A stretch of DNA of 64,000 bases from Tricholomella constricta (Eukaryota; Basidiomycota; Agaricomycetes; Agaricales; Lyophyllaceae), in the NCBI GenBank assembly GCA_013368375.1, contig JAACJP010000026.1, positions 248,001-312,000 of the forward strand. Direction: 5' to 3'. Below the pieces are notes generated by a model. The model was not told the DNA's origin, did not search any database, and was given only the letters and a program-made list of their open reading frames with translations. This document shows, in pieces, positions 11,976 to 24,385 of this stretch; positions within the stretch are counted from its first letter, which is position 1, and the number at the start of each line of letters is the position of its first letter. Made by a program: the position numbers and the translations under genes.

Positions 11976-14325
11976 CTGTTACAGACGCGTGCAGTGTGGT
12001 GGAACGATTCTTGCCAGGACGGGCGAATACATAACCGGAGACATGCCGGTCCAAGCATCCGAATCAAAAAAATAAATGTGAAGGAAAAAAACACGATGCA
12101 TGACGACGAGAATGAGCCGCGTTTGGCTCGGATAATCTGCCCGCTCCAGCTTTCTCCCAGAGCTTGGAGCGCCTGGGTGCAGGGACAGGAGTTCGCCGTG
12201 TAAAGAGTGCGCTGTTGTTGGTCGTACGGAGCCTCTTCGGACCTGCCAGATGGGCCCGTCTGAGTCATTTGTTTGTCGCTGTGCGCCACCGCCTTCTGCG
12301 ACTGATAGCAATCCCGCTTTAAGGCATTCAGTCAATTTTTTTAGGGTTGATTGCTTAGTTGACGTCTAGAAAGAAATTATTTTTATAATACTGTATTGCT
12401 AAAAAAAACTTGACTGCGATCGGGATTCGGATATGGAGGGAAGGATTTAGCAGATTTGCGGAAGATTGAGTCAAAGAGTGGACCCAGATCCGGGTGATCG
12501 TGCGTGGTTAATCGGGCGCGACCACAAAAATGACAATTTTCTAAACTGATTCAAACCCCGTGGACGTGATGGTGGCGGTGTTCACGTTGTTGAACCTTCT
12601 CGATATCACACCTGGCCTGATCCTGGCAGAACATCCGTCTCAGCAAGCCTGTGTATCGGAAGCACCTGTTCCCAGACATAAACGTTCTCCGCCTGTTCCA
12701 TTTCACCAACTTTGGGCTCTGTCGGCGCGGGTGGGGTAGTTGTCGGCATCTACCGTTCACTTGAAGGTTCAACGCCTTGTGCTCGTATATCGCCGCCGCC
12801 CAGGCCGACCCTACACGTTCATGAATCAATGCTTCTTGAATCTTTTGGGCCTCCGTTCTGTCGTCTCGCCTCCTTGCGTGAGGCCCAGCGGTGGATTTTC
12901 ATCTGAGGAATCAGCTCCAAGTACCTCTGTATCTATCTATCTATCATCGATGCCGTGCAGGACTCTTCATCGACCCCAAGATTGAATTGGGACTCGGAGC
13001 ATAACTTGGACCTCATCCGCCTGCCTTATCGATGCTGCTGCATACGGGCACAATGGAACCTGATGTGAAACTCTGGACGTGGCGTACACTTGATGCAGAT
13101 GTGACGTTGTTGAACCGGGACTGGCGGCTTACAAGCTCATGCTACGGGCAACGAAAGCTTTCTGCGTTATGAAGACAACGATACGTAAGCGTGACCCGCC
13201 CGATCTTTTTTTTTCCTTTCTTTTTTTTGGCCCGTATTGCAACTAGATCGGCCGTTTGGGAGTGGTGTCAGGATATAGATTTGATAGACAGCGTCTGTAT
13301 GTAAGTCGTCACTTCGGAAGAACAGCGAGTGGGTCATCCTTATCCCTGCTAAATCAATAGTTTCGCTGTTATTGTATCGCGGCCGAGTCATCCCTGCGTA
13401 TGGGAATGATGAATCAATTGGAGATCTGCGGCGAAAGCCAGAAAGATGGATAGATTGAGTATGGGTGAGATAGACAAAGGCTTTACGGGTAAATAGCTGT
13501 TGAACAATCTAATGGATGCTACTATTAGGTTACAGAAGTTGTGGCACTATAGGAAATTAGTGAGACTGGTAACGTCTCACAACTGCGGACGGCTGAATGT
13601 GTGCCGAAAGGAGCAAGTGCTCCGGACCGCCTCGGATGACGAGTTTTATGTGGTCTGAGACTTGGCTGAGTTTCCAAGCGGTTAGGGATTGGAAAATCAG
13701 TTCGACAATATCATACGGAGGGCTTCATCGAGGCATCGGGTCGAGATACACATGCGAGTGAAACGCCACGGAAGAGGCACGAGATATGCTTGGTGGGACA
13801 ATTGGGCAAGAAAGGATGGGTTCCGGAGGTGGGCGTAAAGGAATGGCAACGATGTGCCAAAATTGGTGATTGGTTGAAGCGAAAGGAAGGAGTGAGAAAG
13901 GCAGCGACACAGAAGAGCTTTGAGGTGAAGAAAAGAGTGAAATGGAGGAGAAAACGGACACTCACGTGCGTGCTAAGACTTAGCATTGCCAAACGGAGAG
14001 GGGGATAAGGGTAAGGCTATGGGGAGTCCCAGGGGAATCCCGTCAGCCGGGCCTGCCGAGCACCTAAATAGGCAGATCTAATGATTTTGAAAAGAGAAAA
14101 AAAAAAGAATTGACGATCTGCAAGGCGCTGAATTCTTGCAGCTGCACCCTTGTTCCAACCCTTGGACCATCGCGGCTCATCGACCGTATCCCCTATTTGT
14201 CTCTAAGCGGAAATGCAGCCACGTCCACAAATTTACTCCTCCTCCGAGCCCGTACAAACGCGTTCCGTTTTAAATATGCCCGCCCAAATCTTCCCTTACT
14301 CTCATATTCCTTCGGGTCTTTCACG
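11976..14325. other. Mostly unassigned region upstream of the cyclin gene
   Basis: It may contain 5' exons of the doubtful gene ending at 11579, with frames between 11980 and 12335 on the minus strand. Otherwise I see only short ORFs, homopolymer runs and a short TCTA run near 12930. The last 100 bp or so serve as the cyclin promoter. Confidence 0.35.
14268..14276 (+). promoter_or_regulatory. TATA-like element before the cyclin gene
   Basis: TTTTAAATA lies about 50 nt upstream of the chosen Met at 14326, a spacing that fits a short 5' leader. It supports 14326 over the in-frame upstream Met at 14110. Confidence 0.4.
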
Positions 14326-16388
14326 ATGACCTTTTATACTCCTCCTTCTCTGCCCCGGACACCCTCCGCATACACCATGAACGCCACCCTTCCCTCTCTG
14401 CCTACTGAGCTCCTTTCATGGTCATTATGGCGCCAGAACACCAAGCAACCTGCACCTCTTACGCCCCCGATGACTTCTGTCTTCCAGTCCAGGCGCACAC
14501 AGCAGCCACAACCCAAGCCTCAGATGTCGCTACCGCCAATTGCATATCTCGAACGCCAACTTGCAGCGAGGGCACCTTGTGCGTTCACTTGTCTTTATTT
14601 TTGGGATGAATGTCTTACATGGTAACAACAGTGACGCCACCTGAAGACGTCCTTCCTGTAAAGTATTCGCCACCTCCCCCACCATCTCGCCTGCCGCCGA
14701 TCGTCGACGAGCCCGCCCCGCTCGAGTTCGCCCAACCAAAGAACGATGTGCCGTACATGGACTGGCTAGACATCTCGCGGACGCGCCCCGCCCACTTCAT
14801 CGCTGAAAAGACTTGTGAAATGATCTGCTACCTCTGGTTCGCCACCTCCGCGCCCGAACAATCGTACCCTACGCCTAATAGCTCGCCGCCGTACCTGCAG
14901 CGCCCTAATCCCTCCACGACCACTCTCCAACTCGTGGCTACGCCCACCTTTGTCCAATTCATGCAGAAGCTTCTTGAGACCACACAAGTGTCTCAGTCTG
15001 TCATTGTGCTTTCACTACATTACATCTACCGTTTAAAGGACCGTAATCGCTTCACGCCCGCCCAACCTGGAAGTGAATTTCGGATAGCTGTGGCCGGCTT
15101 AATGATGGCTAATAAATTTCTTGACGAGTGAGTCCCCCTTTTTCTGTCATCGCGACGCGCGGACTCACGACTGGCTCAGTAATACCTACACCAACAAAAC
15201 CTGGTCAGAGGTGTCTGGGATCGACCTGACGGAAATCAACAGGATGGAGCGGGAGTTCTTGATGGCCGTGGACTTCAACCTCTATGTGGACAAGGCGACA
15301 TACGAGTCCTGGATGAACTTGTTGAAAGGACTCGTCAATGCGAAGGACCGGGACAGCCGACACTTCCGCAAATCCCGCGGCCTAGTGCGCGCATCGAAGC
15401 TCACCCATCCCCCTGCATCCTCTGGTCCTGCGTCGCGGACTTACATGTCGTCGAGGTATCGTGCCCCGTCACATCGCGCCCGTTCAACTTCGCCGAATCA
15501 GACCCGCCGAAATGCGACGTATTCGACATTTTCCCACGGTATCTCGGCAGTACCCGAACCAACTTCACCAACACCGCGATCGGGTTCGAAGCGTTCAGCT
15601 GCTGCAGCGTTCTCGCCTACGACCGCGTCTTTCTCACACATTCCGAGTAAACGACCCGTGTCAATATCCCTACAGATTCCGGAGTTTGCGCCTAACAATA
15701 CCGGTCCTCATTCACACTCGCCGCTCGAGGGTCTCCAATCATTTGCGACCATGTCTCTCGCATCGCCTCATACACGACAGCCTGTGCAGACGGTCCAGCA
15801 AACGTCACAATGGGTCCCAGGGCCGCGACAGGTGCCAGAGACGCTTGTCACTCCCTATCCCGTGAATGAGGAGCGGCGGACGGCTGTGCCTCAGGTATGA
15901 TTACCCCCTGTTTGTTGCAAATCACCGTTCTGACTTCCATCTCCCAGAACCTGTACTTTTACACGCTCGCTTGTTCGCCGATGGACAGGGATGACGAGAA
16001 TCGATCACGCAAAGCCAAGCTTCGCTATCATCAGCCTCCGCCCCCATCTGCGGCGTCGTATTATCAGCCCCAAATCACCGTCCCGGTGGTGCAATCTGCG
16101 TCCACGAGCCCTCACGAACACCACATGCGCGTTACATCATATACCCTCCCTCACTTCCACGACACCCAGTGGTCCCGGCCGCTTAATACATCTCTCCCCG
16201 TGTTGGAGCCCCTGCCCCCTTTGACGACTTCAACTTCGCGATATTCGTCACAGACGATCACAACGGAGAGCCCCGTACCCTCGGCGCCATTTGCCAATGC
16301 GGGTCCGCCCGGCGTCCATTTTTATCCTACTCCTGTTCAAAACGCTTCAGTTTATCCATCTAATTGGTCTAGAGGACGCCGTTTTTGA
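14326..16388 (+). CDS. Pho80/Pcl-type cyclin domain protein
   Basis: Regulatory partner of a cyclin-dependent kinase of the Pho85/Cdk5 type (family inference). Exons 14326-14578, 14632-15127, 15180-15894, 15948-16388 give 634 residues. The cyclin box covers about residues 140-290: FIAEKTCEMICYLWF, then a helix with VSQSVIVLSLHYIYRLKDR, then the diagnostic FLDDNTYTNKTWSEVSGI joined across the second intron, then EREFLMAVDFNLYV. The N-terminal 130 residues and the C-terminal half are low-complexity, rich in Pro, Ser and Thr, as usual for fungal Pcl cyclins. The exact Pcl subgroup (Pcl1/2, Pho80, Pcl5) cannot be settled by eye. Confidence 0.88.
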
Positions 16389-16661
16389 CGATCCCCCTTA
16401 CACTACTTATTATTATCCACAGTGACACGCCCCTTCCACCTACACGCCTCACCCATCCACCTTTGCACTTATTGTTTCTCGTGCTTTGTTTATGATCATG
16501 ACCGAACCCAACCCTCACTGCAGCATTTCCGCCCTTCTCACATTCGCATTATCGTTCACAATCAACCATTCATTGCCCCCATTTAGCACATTGTTATTAT
16601 TCATTCCATGATTTTTTCTTTTCGCAAAAGTCTGGACGTTGTTTCCACTGTAGTTGTTTCC

Positions 16662-16754
16662 GTCACACACACTCACACACACCACCTTCGCATTCGCACA
16701 TTACACTCATATTCACATTCATCTCACCCCCCCCACTCGCACGCACGCACGCAC
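16662..16754. repeat. CA- and GCAC-rich simple repeats
   Basis: CACACA-rich sequence at about 16662-16683 and an (ACGC) run at about 16738-16754, probably within the 3' region of the cyclin gene. Confidence 0.6.
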
Positions 16755-17617
16755 TCGTATGATACGATTAACCCGCATATTTCCTTCATTCGATCATAAG
16801 CCTCTCGCATAAAAATGGGCACAATCGCCACTTCTAATCGAGAGGCCCAGCCTCCCAGCGCCCATTCTTGTCACTTTCGCTATGCGCAAGCCGAACCTTA
16901 GCCTAAGCCTTGTACCGATTTATTCCTGATGCACTTGATTTTCTGAATCAACGGCCATGTGCTGCACAACCTAATGACGCCATCTCTGTAATTTTGTAAT
17001 TTGTAATGTATGTTGTAACCACCGTCTTGCTCATGGCGTGATTTTCACGGCCTCGGTCGGGGCCCCCTCGCCCCAATCCCCGAAGGCCGCCTAATAACTC
17101 GTTGCCAATGCCACACAATGCAGATACCACATGTATTGCGCATTTAGTTATTTTATTTGTCTTCTAGCTCGGACACACTTTATCATATGTCGTGAGATCC
17201 GCGTGTGCGTGCGATTCATGGTGTGGGCTAGAGGCTGTCTTGTTGTCTTGGCCCGAGGACTGACCCAGCCCGGAATGCAGCCGGTCCAGGCGCAGGTGCG
17301 GCTTTTTTTTTTCGCAGTTTGGTTGCGATGGACGCGGCGCGGCGCCTCCTTCCGCCAGGTCCAATATGTGACTACGATGCATTTGTATGTGAACATTTTT
17401 AGAGAAAAAATATAAAATAGGTTCGACTGTTTTTCTTTTGTTCTTTTTTTGTTTTTTTGTTTGATGTATTGATCGCGATCATTTTATAAATATAGGAGAT
17501 TCGGACGCTCATCATGATTTATGATGGATGGATGGCAAGATGGATTGGATGGATGGAATTCGAAGTGCGAGGAAGTATTGAATGGCTGGAGCCTGGGGAT
17601 TATCACTTACGGCTGTA

Positions 17618-17682
17618 CGTGTGCGTGTGCGTGTGCGGTTGCGGTTGCGGTTGCTCCGTTTCGGTTGCGGTTGCGGATGCGG
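17618..17682. repeat. GTGTGC and GGTTGC microsatellite
   Basis: Three GTGTGC-like units run into repeated GGTTGC units, interrupted once by CTCCGTTTC. It is a simple compound microsatellite with no gene attached. Confidence 0.65.
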
Positions 17683-18320
17683 TCTGACGTTGCTTTAGAA
17701 AGTTGAAGGTAAGCGCCGCGGCGGTACCTGGTGATGGGAGGGAGAGCCTTGGACTTGGGACTTGGAGCGGTGCTGCGTGCAGCACACGATTGAAAACACA
17801 AACCAAATTCCGGAGAGGATACACAGACATACTCGCATACGGGTAATCAATGGCCATGGGCTAAAACAAGGACCGCGACTATTCCCTCCGGCGTGCCTAA
17901 GGGGGGAAACATAACCCCAGCCCCAGCCTCAGCCTCAGCCACCAACACACCCCCCTCGTGATACGCGTTACGGTTACGCATCTGAAATCTTTGGGCGGCT
18001 CCGCCGCATCGATGATCATGTACCACCATATCGTCAATCAAATAAAAACCGTTCTGGGGCTAACTTGATTTCCCTCAATCTTTGTTGTTCGAATGCGAGA
18101 TATGATCAGCCATGGCTCCGCGCGTGAATGAGTGAACGTATGAGTAAGTAAGTGGACGGAGACGATTCAGATGCGGCCGTTTGTTATGTGCACAGTTTGT
18201 CAGGGTTGGGACGGTTGTTATTATACTTGTGTGTGTCGCTATCACATCCATGGCAAAACGTACCCCATTTATGACTTGAGGCCTCACGTTGTCCGACGAG
18301 AGGGTACGTACACGCCTGGG

Positions 18321-18524
18321 ATATGCCGGAGGGTTGCTCTGGGTCGCCTAGATCGAAAGAAGGCTTCTGAACCTATGTACGAGGGTTCACCGCAGCAGTG
18401 CCATGCTTACGGATATGCGGGAGGGTTGTTCTGGGCCTCAGATGCAACAAGCGGGCTTGGAAATCCCAAGATGGTGTCTGAGTCTATGTACATACGAGGG
18501 TTCGCCGCAGTGCCACGCTTATGG
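18321..18524. repeat. Imperfect tandem duplication (92 and 112 bp units)
   Basis: Unit 1 (18321-18412) and unit 2 (18413-18524) share the same start (ATATGCSGGAGGGTTGYTCTG), a matching middle ending GGTGTCTGA-like, and the same end (GAGGGTTCRCCGCAG then TGCCAYGCTTAYGG). Unit 2 has extra bases in the middle. It lies in non-coding sequence. Confidence 0.6.
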
Positions 18525-18846
18525 CATACAAAGTAGCCTCCGTCTGACACTCGGTGTCATTGTTCTCGTAAAACATGATTATGGATATGGATGTATACTT
18601 CTGTTGTTGTGGTGCGGTGTTCTAACGCCCGCTGGCTCAGGACGGGCGTGTGATGGGATGGGATTGGACGGAGCCTGAGACGAGACCCTGACGTGATAGT
18701 TGGAAATAAAGAACCGGAAGCGGTGCGATGCCGTATGCACTTCATTTGGGAGCACATGTCAAGAGGTCAAAGGGGCCGTGGCGTATGTGGAGATGGCATT
18801 TATATAGAGTGTGCTTGGTTTGGTGCGTTATTTGATATGGGGCCTG
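18525..18846. other. Intergenic
   Basis: Nothing recognised. It probably includes the 3' region of the minus-strand small gene that ends at 18847. Confidence 0.4.
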
Positions 18847-19451
18847 CTAGGCACTCCATGGCGGGGAATTACCGGAGCTGGGCGAGCCGGAACGCTGACG
18901 TGCTTCCTCGGCGCGCAGCTGAGCAATCGCAGTGTCGGTAAAAGCCTGCGAAGGACGGAAAACGCGTCAGCAGGCTGAGGAGGCTGTTGCGCACGAATGT
19001 GCACATCGAGGACGCGTATGTACCTGGGTGAACAGATAGCCTGCAGCGACAGCACTCACTGGGGAGACGCGCCATAGAATGGAACGGCAGAAAACGTTCC
19101 TAAGTCAGTTTTTGACAAAAAAAAGGGGGGGACTATTGCTTACGAGCGCCGCAGAGGAAAGTCTTGTTTCTGTTGAAACCCATGAGTTTCTGACCGATGA
19201 CGGCTGATGAAAAAATAAAAGACGATTGCGATTGCGCCCTAAGTGGTTACGAAATTATGCTCGCCTGATGCCAACCCAGAAGAGAGCCCAGCGAATACAC
19301 CTTCCTTTCTAGCTTCCTGCGGCGACGTGAGCAATCTGATACATGAAATCCCAGTCAAGGGCCGCGAGAAACTTGCCTTGACTACTTTGGACAAAGCATC
19401 AGGAGGAAGCTGATTTCTTCGCTCGGAAGCTGGGTCGGAACTGCTGTCCAT
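18847..19451 (-). CDS. Small conserved-looking protein with two membrane segments
   Basis: Exons in coding order: 19377-19451, 19265-19316, 19144-19203, 19024-19058, 18847-18945; total 321 nt, 106 residues. After a polar N-terminus come two Gly/Ala-rich hydrophobic stretches, about residues 31-48 (EGVFAGLSSGLASAVIG) and about 60-78 (TFLCGALSAVAAGYLFTQ), joined by a polar loop with LMGFNRNKT. A charged helix and a Ser/Pro-rich tail follow. This helical-hairpin layout suggests a small organelle membrane protein, but I recognise no named family. Two introns look like GC-AG (donors GCAAGT and GCGAGC). The upstream in-frame Met at 19517 is less likely. It is divergent from SPO22, with 188 bp between the start codons. 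Confidence 0.7.
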
Positions 19452-19535
19452 AGCCTGATGTGAATTCAAAATTGAGGTGGAACAAGGAGTTGCACGTAAG
19501 TTCGAGTTCGGGGACACCGGCCAACGCAGACGTCA

Positions 19536-19543
19536 TCACGTGA
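19536..19543. promoter_or_regulatory. CACGTG palindrome in the shared SPO22 / small-gene promoter
   Basis: TCACGTGA, the core recognised by bHLH factors, sits in the 188-bp gap between the divergent starts at 19451 and 19640. An overlapping GACGTCA lies just upstream. Function is inferred from the motif only. Confidence 0.35.
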
Positions 19544-19639
19544 GATGGCGCGTGAGGTCACGGTGTGACGATCTGTGTTTTTCCCACCACCCCCGTCGCG
19601 TACTACTACGCACCTGGTTACTTCAGGCCCACACCATTA

Positions 19640-22600
19640 ATGTCAGAGAGCAAAAGAAAGCCTGCACGCAGTTTACAACAGATACACGAGGCAATCAAGG
19701 GTAAGAAAAACCTTGAACCCCATTTAATGTACTAAATCAAGTCTTTGTTGTTCGTTAAGAAATTCTCTTGACGGCTAAGACGCAGCTCGATGATCCAAAG
19801 CCTCCGATTCGGCCATCTCTGGCGGAAGATCTCCATCAGGTCGCTTCTTTGGCAGAGTCTTTCCTGGAACAGCGCCCAAAATCAAACAACAAGAGCTGGA
19901 TCCATCTCGCTGACAGCCTTGACCAGGAAGGTTGGTCTCCGCCCGTCTTCCCTGTGGCTTGTCATAGAACAATCAGTATCACTTAATGGGAAACTTACAG
20001 GCGTTAATCTCTGGAATCTATCTGGCATGATACGCAAGACTGTGGAAGACGACGGACGAATGCTAATAGCGGCGCGTAGGTTTCCGTCTCCTTTCCTGGA
20101 TATTCCCGTGGCCTTACCACGTTCGAACGCGTAGTCAGACTTGCGGCGTTCCGTCTTATTGAGGCAGGGTTAGAACTGAAGCCGGGGATAGAAAGTTCGT
20201 TTGCCGGACATGTCGATGTGCTCCCGTGCGTGTGGGTTTCCTCAGGCTGACGTGGTTCTCGCAAGGCCTACTGCACGTACTCCAATTGGCGAGCAAAACA
20301 GGAGCTACCCTTTCTGGTATGGTGACAACCACTCATCACTTCGGTCGCTGACCTTGATTTGTTCTTCCCATCAGAAGTCGGAAGGCACAATGTGGCTGCG
20401 ACAGTGTTGACCAGTGCCGCCAAGGTTAGGCATCTGTTAATCGACTAATATGATCCTCCGCTAACTCACGACAGTATGAAGAACTGTTGAGGAATTCAGA
20501 AGATCTGGATGGTGTCCATCGAAATGCCGTAGCATGCGGTGCTGTGGTCTATTTATCCAGCCGGATGGAAGCGGTGAGTACCTAACGCCGTCGTTCGCAC
20601 GCTGTTGGACGATGATAATCATTCATAGGCATGGAAAGAGAAAAATTACACCGTGGCTGACTACATGTCACAAAAGATTACAGGTGAGTCGCCGGCTCCT
20701 CTCCTCTGCTTTGGACAATGATACATCACGTGTCTCCAGATGATGATCAACGCCTCGCCCTCTTGCCCCCTCACATTGTAAGCTTTCTACTTTTAGAATC
20801 AATGGGACAGCGCCATCTCAAGGGTCCGATCCAAATATAGCGGCAGCTTTTGGCATCCAAGTTCCACCAGATTGGCAAATCGATGCTGGAAGAGCCTGAC
20901 GGCACCAAACCTGCAGATGCGGTAATCTGGCTTCAGAAGGCGTTCACATTGGCAGACCCATTGGAAGACAATGTGGCACTTGGCGTCGCGGAGCTGAAAG
21001 TAGGTGTTTAACCACGCCTTTCGCCGATCTTGGTCCCATTGACCATGGGTATATCAGATATCTATCTTACAGACATTGGGTACTTCTCCGGCTCATGCTG
21101 ACTTTTAGGGTGACATCACTGATTTCAAGCTATAGCTAGAGCATACTTCGTCGCGGGATCGTACGATAGGGCCGAAGCCACACTCGAGGAGCTCATCCCA
21201 TCCATAGATGCGTCTCCTGATCATGTAAGATCGTTAAATCGCCGACCCTCTGACCTAACATCCACCGTTCCTTTCATTTAGGCAAGTTCCGGCTATCGCG
21301 AACTTCGATGGCTGAGACTGGCCACCCTCAAACGAAGAAAAGCAGGAGAAACTGCCCTCCTTGATGGTCAGTTGCCTTTGTCCTTTCATTTCCACTCACA
21401 GTAAATGTAGACATCTCGATCTATTCAGCCTTCAAGTCCATTATCAATCACATGGAATGCACAGAAAAGAACATCACAGAGTAATATTTCGCATAAGTGA
21501 TCGATTGGACATATTGCTAACGCCACTTTTCCCCCAGCATCCTTCAGGATCTAAGGACCCTCCATCATCAACAGTAAGTCCATCGGTGCCAGTCGGAGCT
21601 TGAAAGAACCCAAATTAAGGAAGGGCGTTAAGCACCCTGGTCACGGCTGTCCATCAGCAGTGTCTACAGAAAGCTTTAGAGTTCCATGGGTCACGGCAGG
21701 ACTGCGTTGTCCGCCTCCTTTTGTCGTTGATATTCCATTGCGGAAAAGACGAAGAACATGAGCGAGCACTAAAGACTATCGACGCGACTCTTACATGTAC
21801 GTGACCCTTGTTCATACTACCTCACTCCGCCTTCCTTACCGCATTAAGTAAACTCCAGCGTTATGTCAAGCTGAGGTTGAACTTGACACCGTTCCCACAA
21901 CAGCATGCCTTACTGTATGTCTCACCATCTCTTCTCGAACGCTGGCACTGATTTGTTCGGCTCCAGCTACTGTGGCAATACGGGGATCGCCACTACCACG
22001 CCAAGAAGTGGTCTGAAGCTGCGGGTTGGTTTGTGGCCGGTAGTCACAACCTTTTCAGGACCAATAGTCCTACGGCAAGTGCGAAGTGTTTCCGCAAAGC
22101 CGCCTTGTGTTATATCGAGCAACGAGAGTACGCGCGTGCATCCACGGTGATCCGCCGTTGCTCCACCAATGAGGCGAAGACCCATTATGTCATGTTTCTC
22201 ATTGCGATCCATCAAGGTCAGTTGTCACTGGCAAGTACTCGGGACAGCGAAACCACGTGAATATCATGAGCTAACAATGTGGCCTATTCACCAGGTTTGG
22301 AAGACGAAGGTTCGAACACCCCGAATAGGTTGCGAAACCCGCACTAACTAACGCGAATAATCTCGTAGCAATCAGGGCAGTAAAGGAGATGCAAAAAGCT
22401 CCAGATTTCGACCGCAATATGTTGCTTCTCGCCACCCAGATTTCGCACCAGTCGGAGATGAAGGGTGTTCTTCTTTCGGTGCTTGAAGCCCTACTCAAGA
22501 CCCTGAAACTTGACAACAGCGGCGAGACAGCTGTAGAAGCCATGACATTGCTTCGTTGCATCATCAGACTTGCTTTGGGCTTGCTCGTCGAGCCCGCAGC

Positions 22601-24385
22601 CAACAGGTTGATCAGGAACCCATTTTTACCGCCGGGTCTTCTCATCGTATCTCTGTATTTCCAGGGCAACTCTGATTGACACCGTGGTGAAACATTTCCA
22701 AACTGGTACGTACGGCTGTGAAAGCTTGAAGGTTCTCACCTGTTGACACAATGTACTTACAGCGAGAATTCTTACGGAAGCCGCGTGCGCCCAGAAGGCG
22801 ATGGCTTTGATCAACAAAGATGTCTCATGGTTATGGAGGACCGCATACAACTGTGCTGTCCAAGGATGCTCGGAGTGGGAACATTGCGAAGAGAGAATCG
22901 CAGACCTGTTTGATGTCGCGAAAGATGTAGGTTCTTCTTGCACCCATACCAAATGGCCTCACGTTTGATGACCTGCAAATAACAGCTCCTAGAGGCCCTT
23001 TGTCAGGCATCTCCGGTCGACGTGGATCCGGAATTGTATTTACATCTGATCAATGCGAGTTTCTCCGCGGTATCGGGGCATGGTGATACTTCCTTAAACT
23101 ACTATTTTCCCGGGTCCGATTGCTCACGAAATGTCCCAGTTTTCTCTGTCCGTGAAACCCTTGCATCAGATAGCAAGATAGATGTGCAAATCACTTTCGC
23201 TTGCCATCTGCAATCGCTGACCTATCCCTCTACTATGTGATACAGATATCTGCTATCACCGCGGAAATCGTTGCGTGCAAAAATCGGGTCAATTCCATCA
23301 TGGAGCAGGGAAAAATCCACAAAGAGGATGAGATTCTTCGCGTCCAATACTTTATCCACACTTTGCAGATCTTTCAGGCGGAGTTCTTGACACATGCCAA
23401 GGAGTGGGACCAAATACCGCCCTTGGTGCAGGTAAATTTGCGTTCTCGTGACATGTCCATTGTCTGCTCTAAAGTTATGCATGCACAGGAAATAGTCAAT
23501 TTGGGACCTTTGGCGCTCGGCACATATGAAGCTGTCGCCGATATATTGGTCTGTCCTTTGGATCACGTCCCCGCCAGAATCAGTCCTGACTGGTCGTTCA
23601 TCTGGGCAGTGGGTAGAAAGGGATTGCCCGATCAGTGGTGGGTGATACTTTTTACCTTCGAAGCTGTCATCGACAGCACCGTCGTTCATCATGGGCTGAT
23701 ACGAATCCATCTACACCATAGTTCTATATGGATGCTTAGAGGTCAGTCAACACTTTCATCATATGTGGAATCAATAATTTTACATGCGGGCTACTTGAGG
23801 CGCTTCTGCGTGCGAGCTTAGATCACAACCACCTTTCGGTGGAGAAGTTTTCTCGATGGCTAAGAGCGATCTGCACGATCATCCTCGCTCGTAACACATC
23901 GGAAGACAGGGTCAAAGCCATCGGCTACGTCGAGCAAGCACTTTCAGTGATCGAAGATAGTCATGAAACTGACGAGGTCCGGACATCACCTGCCAAAACA
24001 CGCGCGCGAGCTCCAATGCTGATTTAAGATGTCTTTGTCACCAACTCAATTTAACAGCCGTACCCCATGGACGAACGACAATGGCTTCTGGCAACATCCT
24101 ACAACACCGGCGCGGAATGCCTGCAGTTTGTCCCATGAAGTCCCGTATTGCACCCACTGGAACTTACCGGCGTGTGCTAAACAGCGGCTCTATGCTTGAC
24201 GAAGCCAAACGATGGTTCGAAGCCGCTACAGTTATCTGCAGATTTGTCCCAGGTGGCAAAGACCGTGCTGAGAAGGTGCGTGCCGTGGTTACGTCCTCGC
24301 TCGCCTTTTGAAGCCCACAAATCTCGTGCCGACGTAGATTTCCGAGACATACACACACCTTCTTTCACGATACGCTCTCAAGTGA
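19640..24385 (+). CDS. SPO22: Meiosis protein SPO22/ZIP4-like (TPR)
   Basis: TPR scaffold of the synapsis-initiation/crossover (ZMM) machinery on meiotic chromosomes. Exons: 19640-19700, 19760-19930, 20001-20075, 20135-20198, 20246-20316, 20375-20424, 20475-20573, 20629-20683, 20740-20777, 20841-20999, 21058-21079, 21130-21224, 21282-21366, 21429-21480, 21538-21573, 21633-21796, 21859-21914, 21967-22216, 22295-22309, 22369-22606, 22665-22705, 22763-22926, 22986-23082, 23140-23183, 23246-23431, 23489-23548, 23610-23637, 23722-23741, 23800-23976, 24058-24125, 24185-24275, 24338-24385. They sum to 2880 nt, 959 residues, with every phase matching. Recognisable segments: AWKEKNYTVADYMSQKI; the SPO22-domain run KAFTLADPLEDNVALGVAEL; WRTAYNCAVQGCSEW...IADLFDVAKDLLEA; WLLATSYNTGAECL...EAKRWFEAATVICRFVPGG; and the terminal SETYTHLLSRYA. 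Micro-exons of 15, 20, 22 and 28 nt are needed. The start (SESKRKPARSLQQIHEAIK) is the only Met ahead of the chain. Confidence 0.88.

Larger units (their letters stand above)
16389..18320. other. Downstream and intergenic region with simple repeats
   Basis: This holds the 3' region of the cyclin gene followed by sequence with no supported exon. It carries CA-rich, GCAC and GGTTGC runs listed separately. ORFs here, such as 17131-17415, look like chance. Confidence 0.4.

Noticed and set aside
16662..17682. Repeated short units that might suggest a CRISPR-like or telomeric array
   Set aside because: They are simple microsatellites without spacers or telomere units, in a eukaryotic genome.
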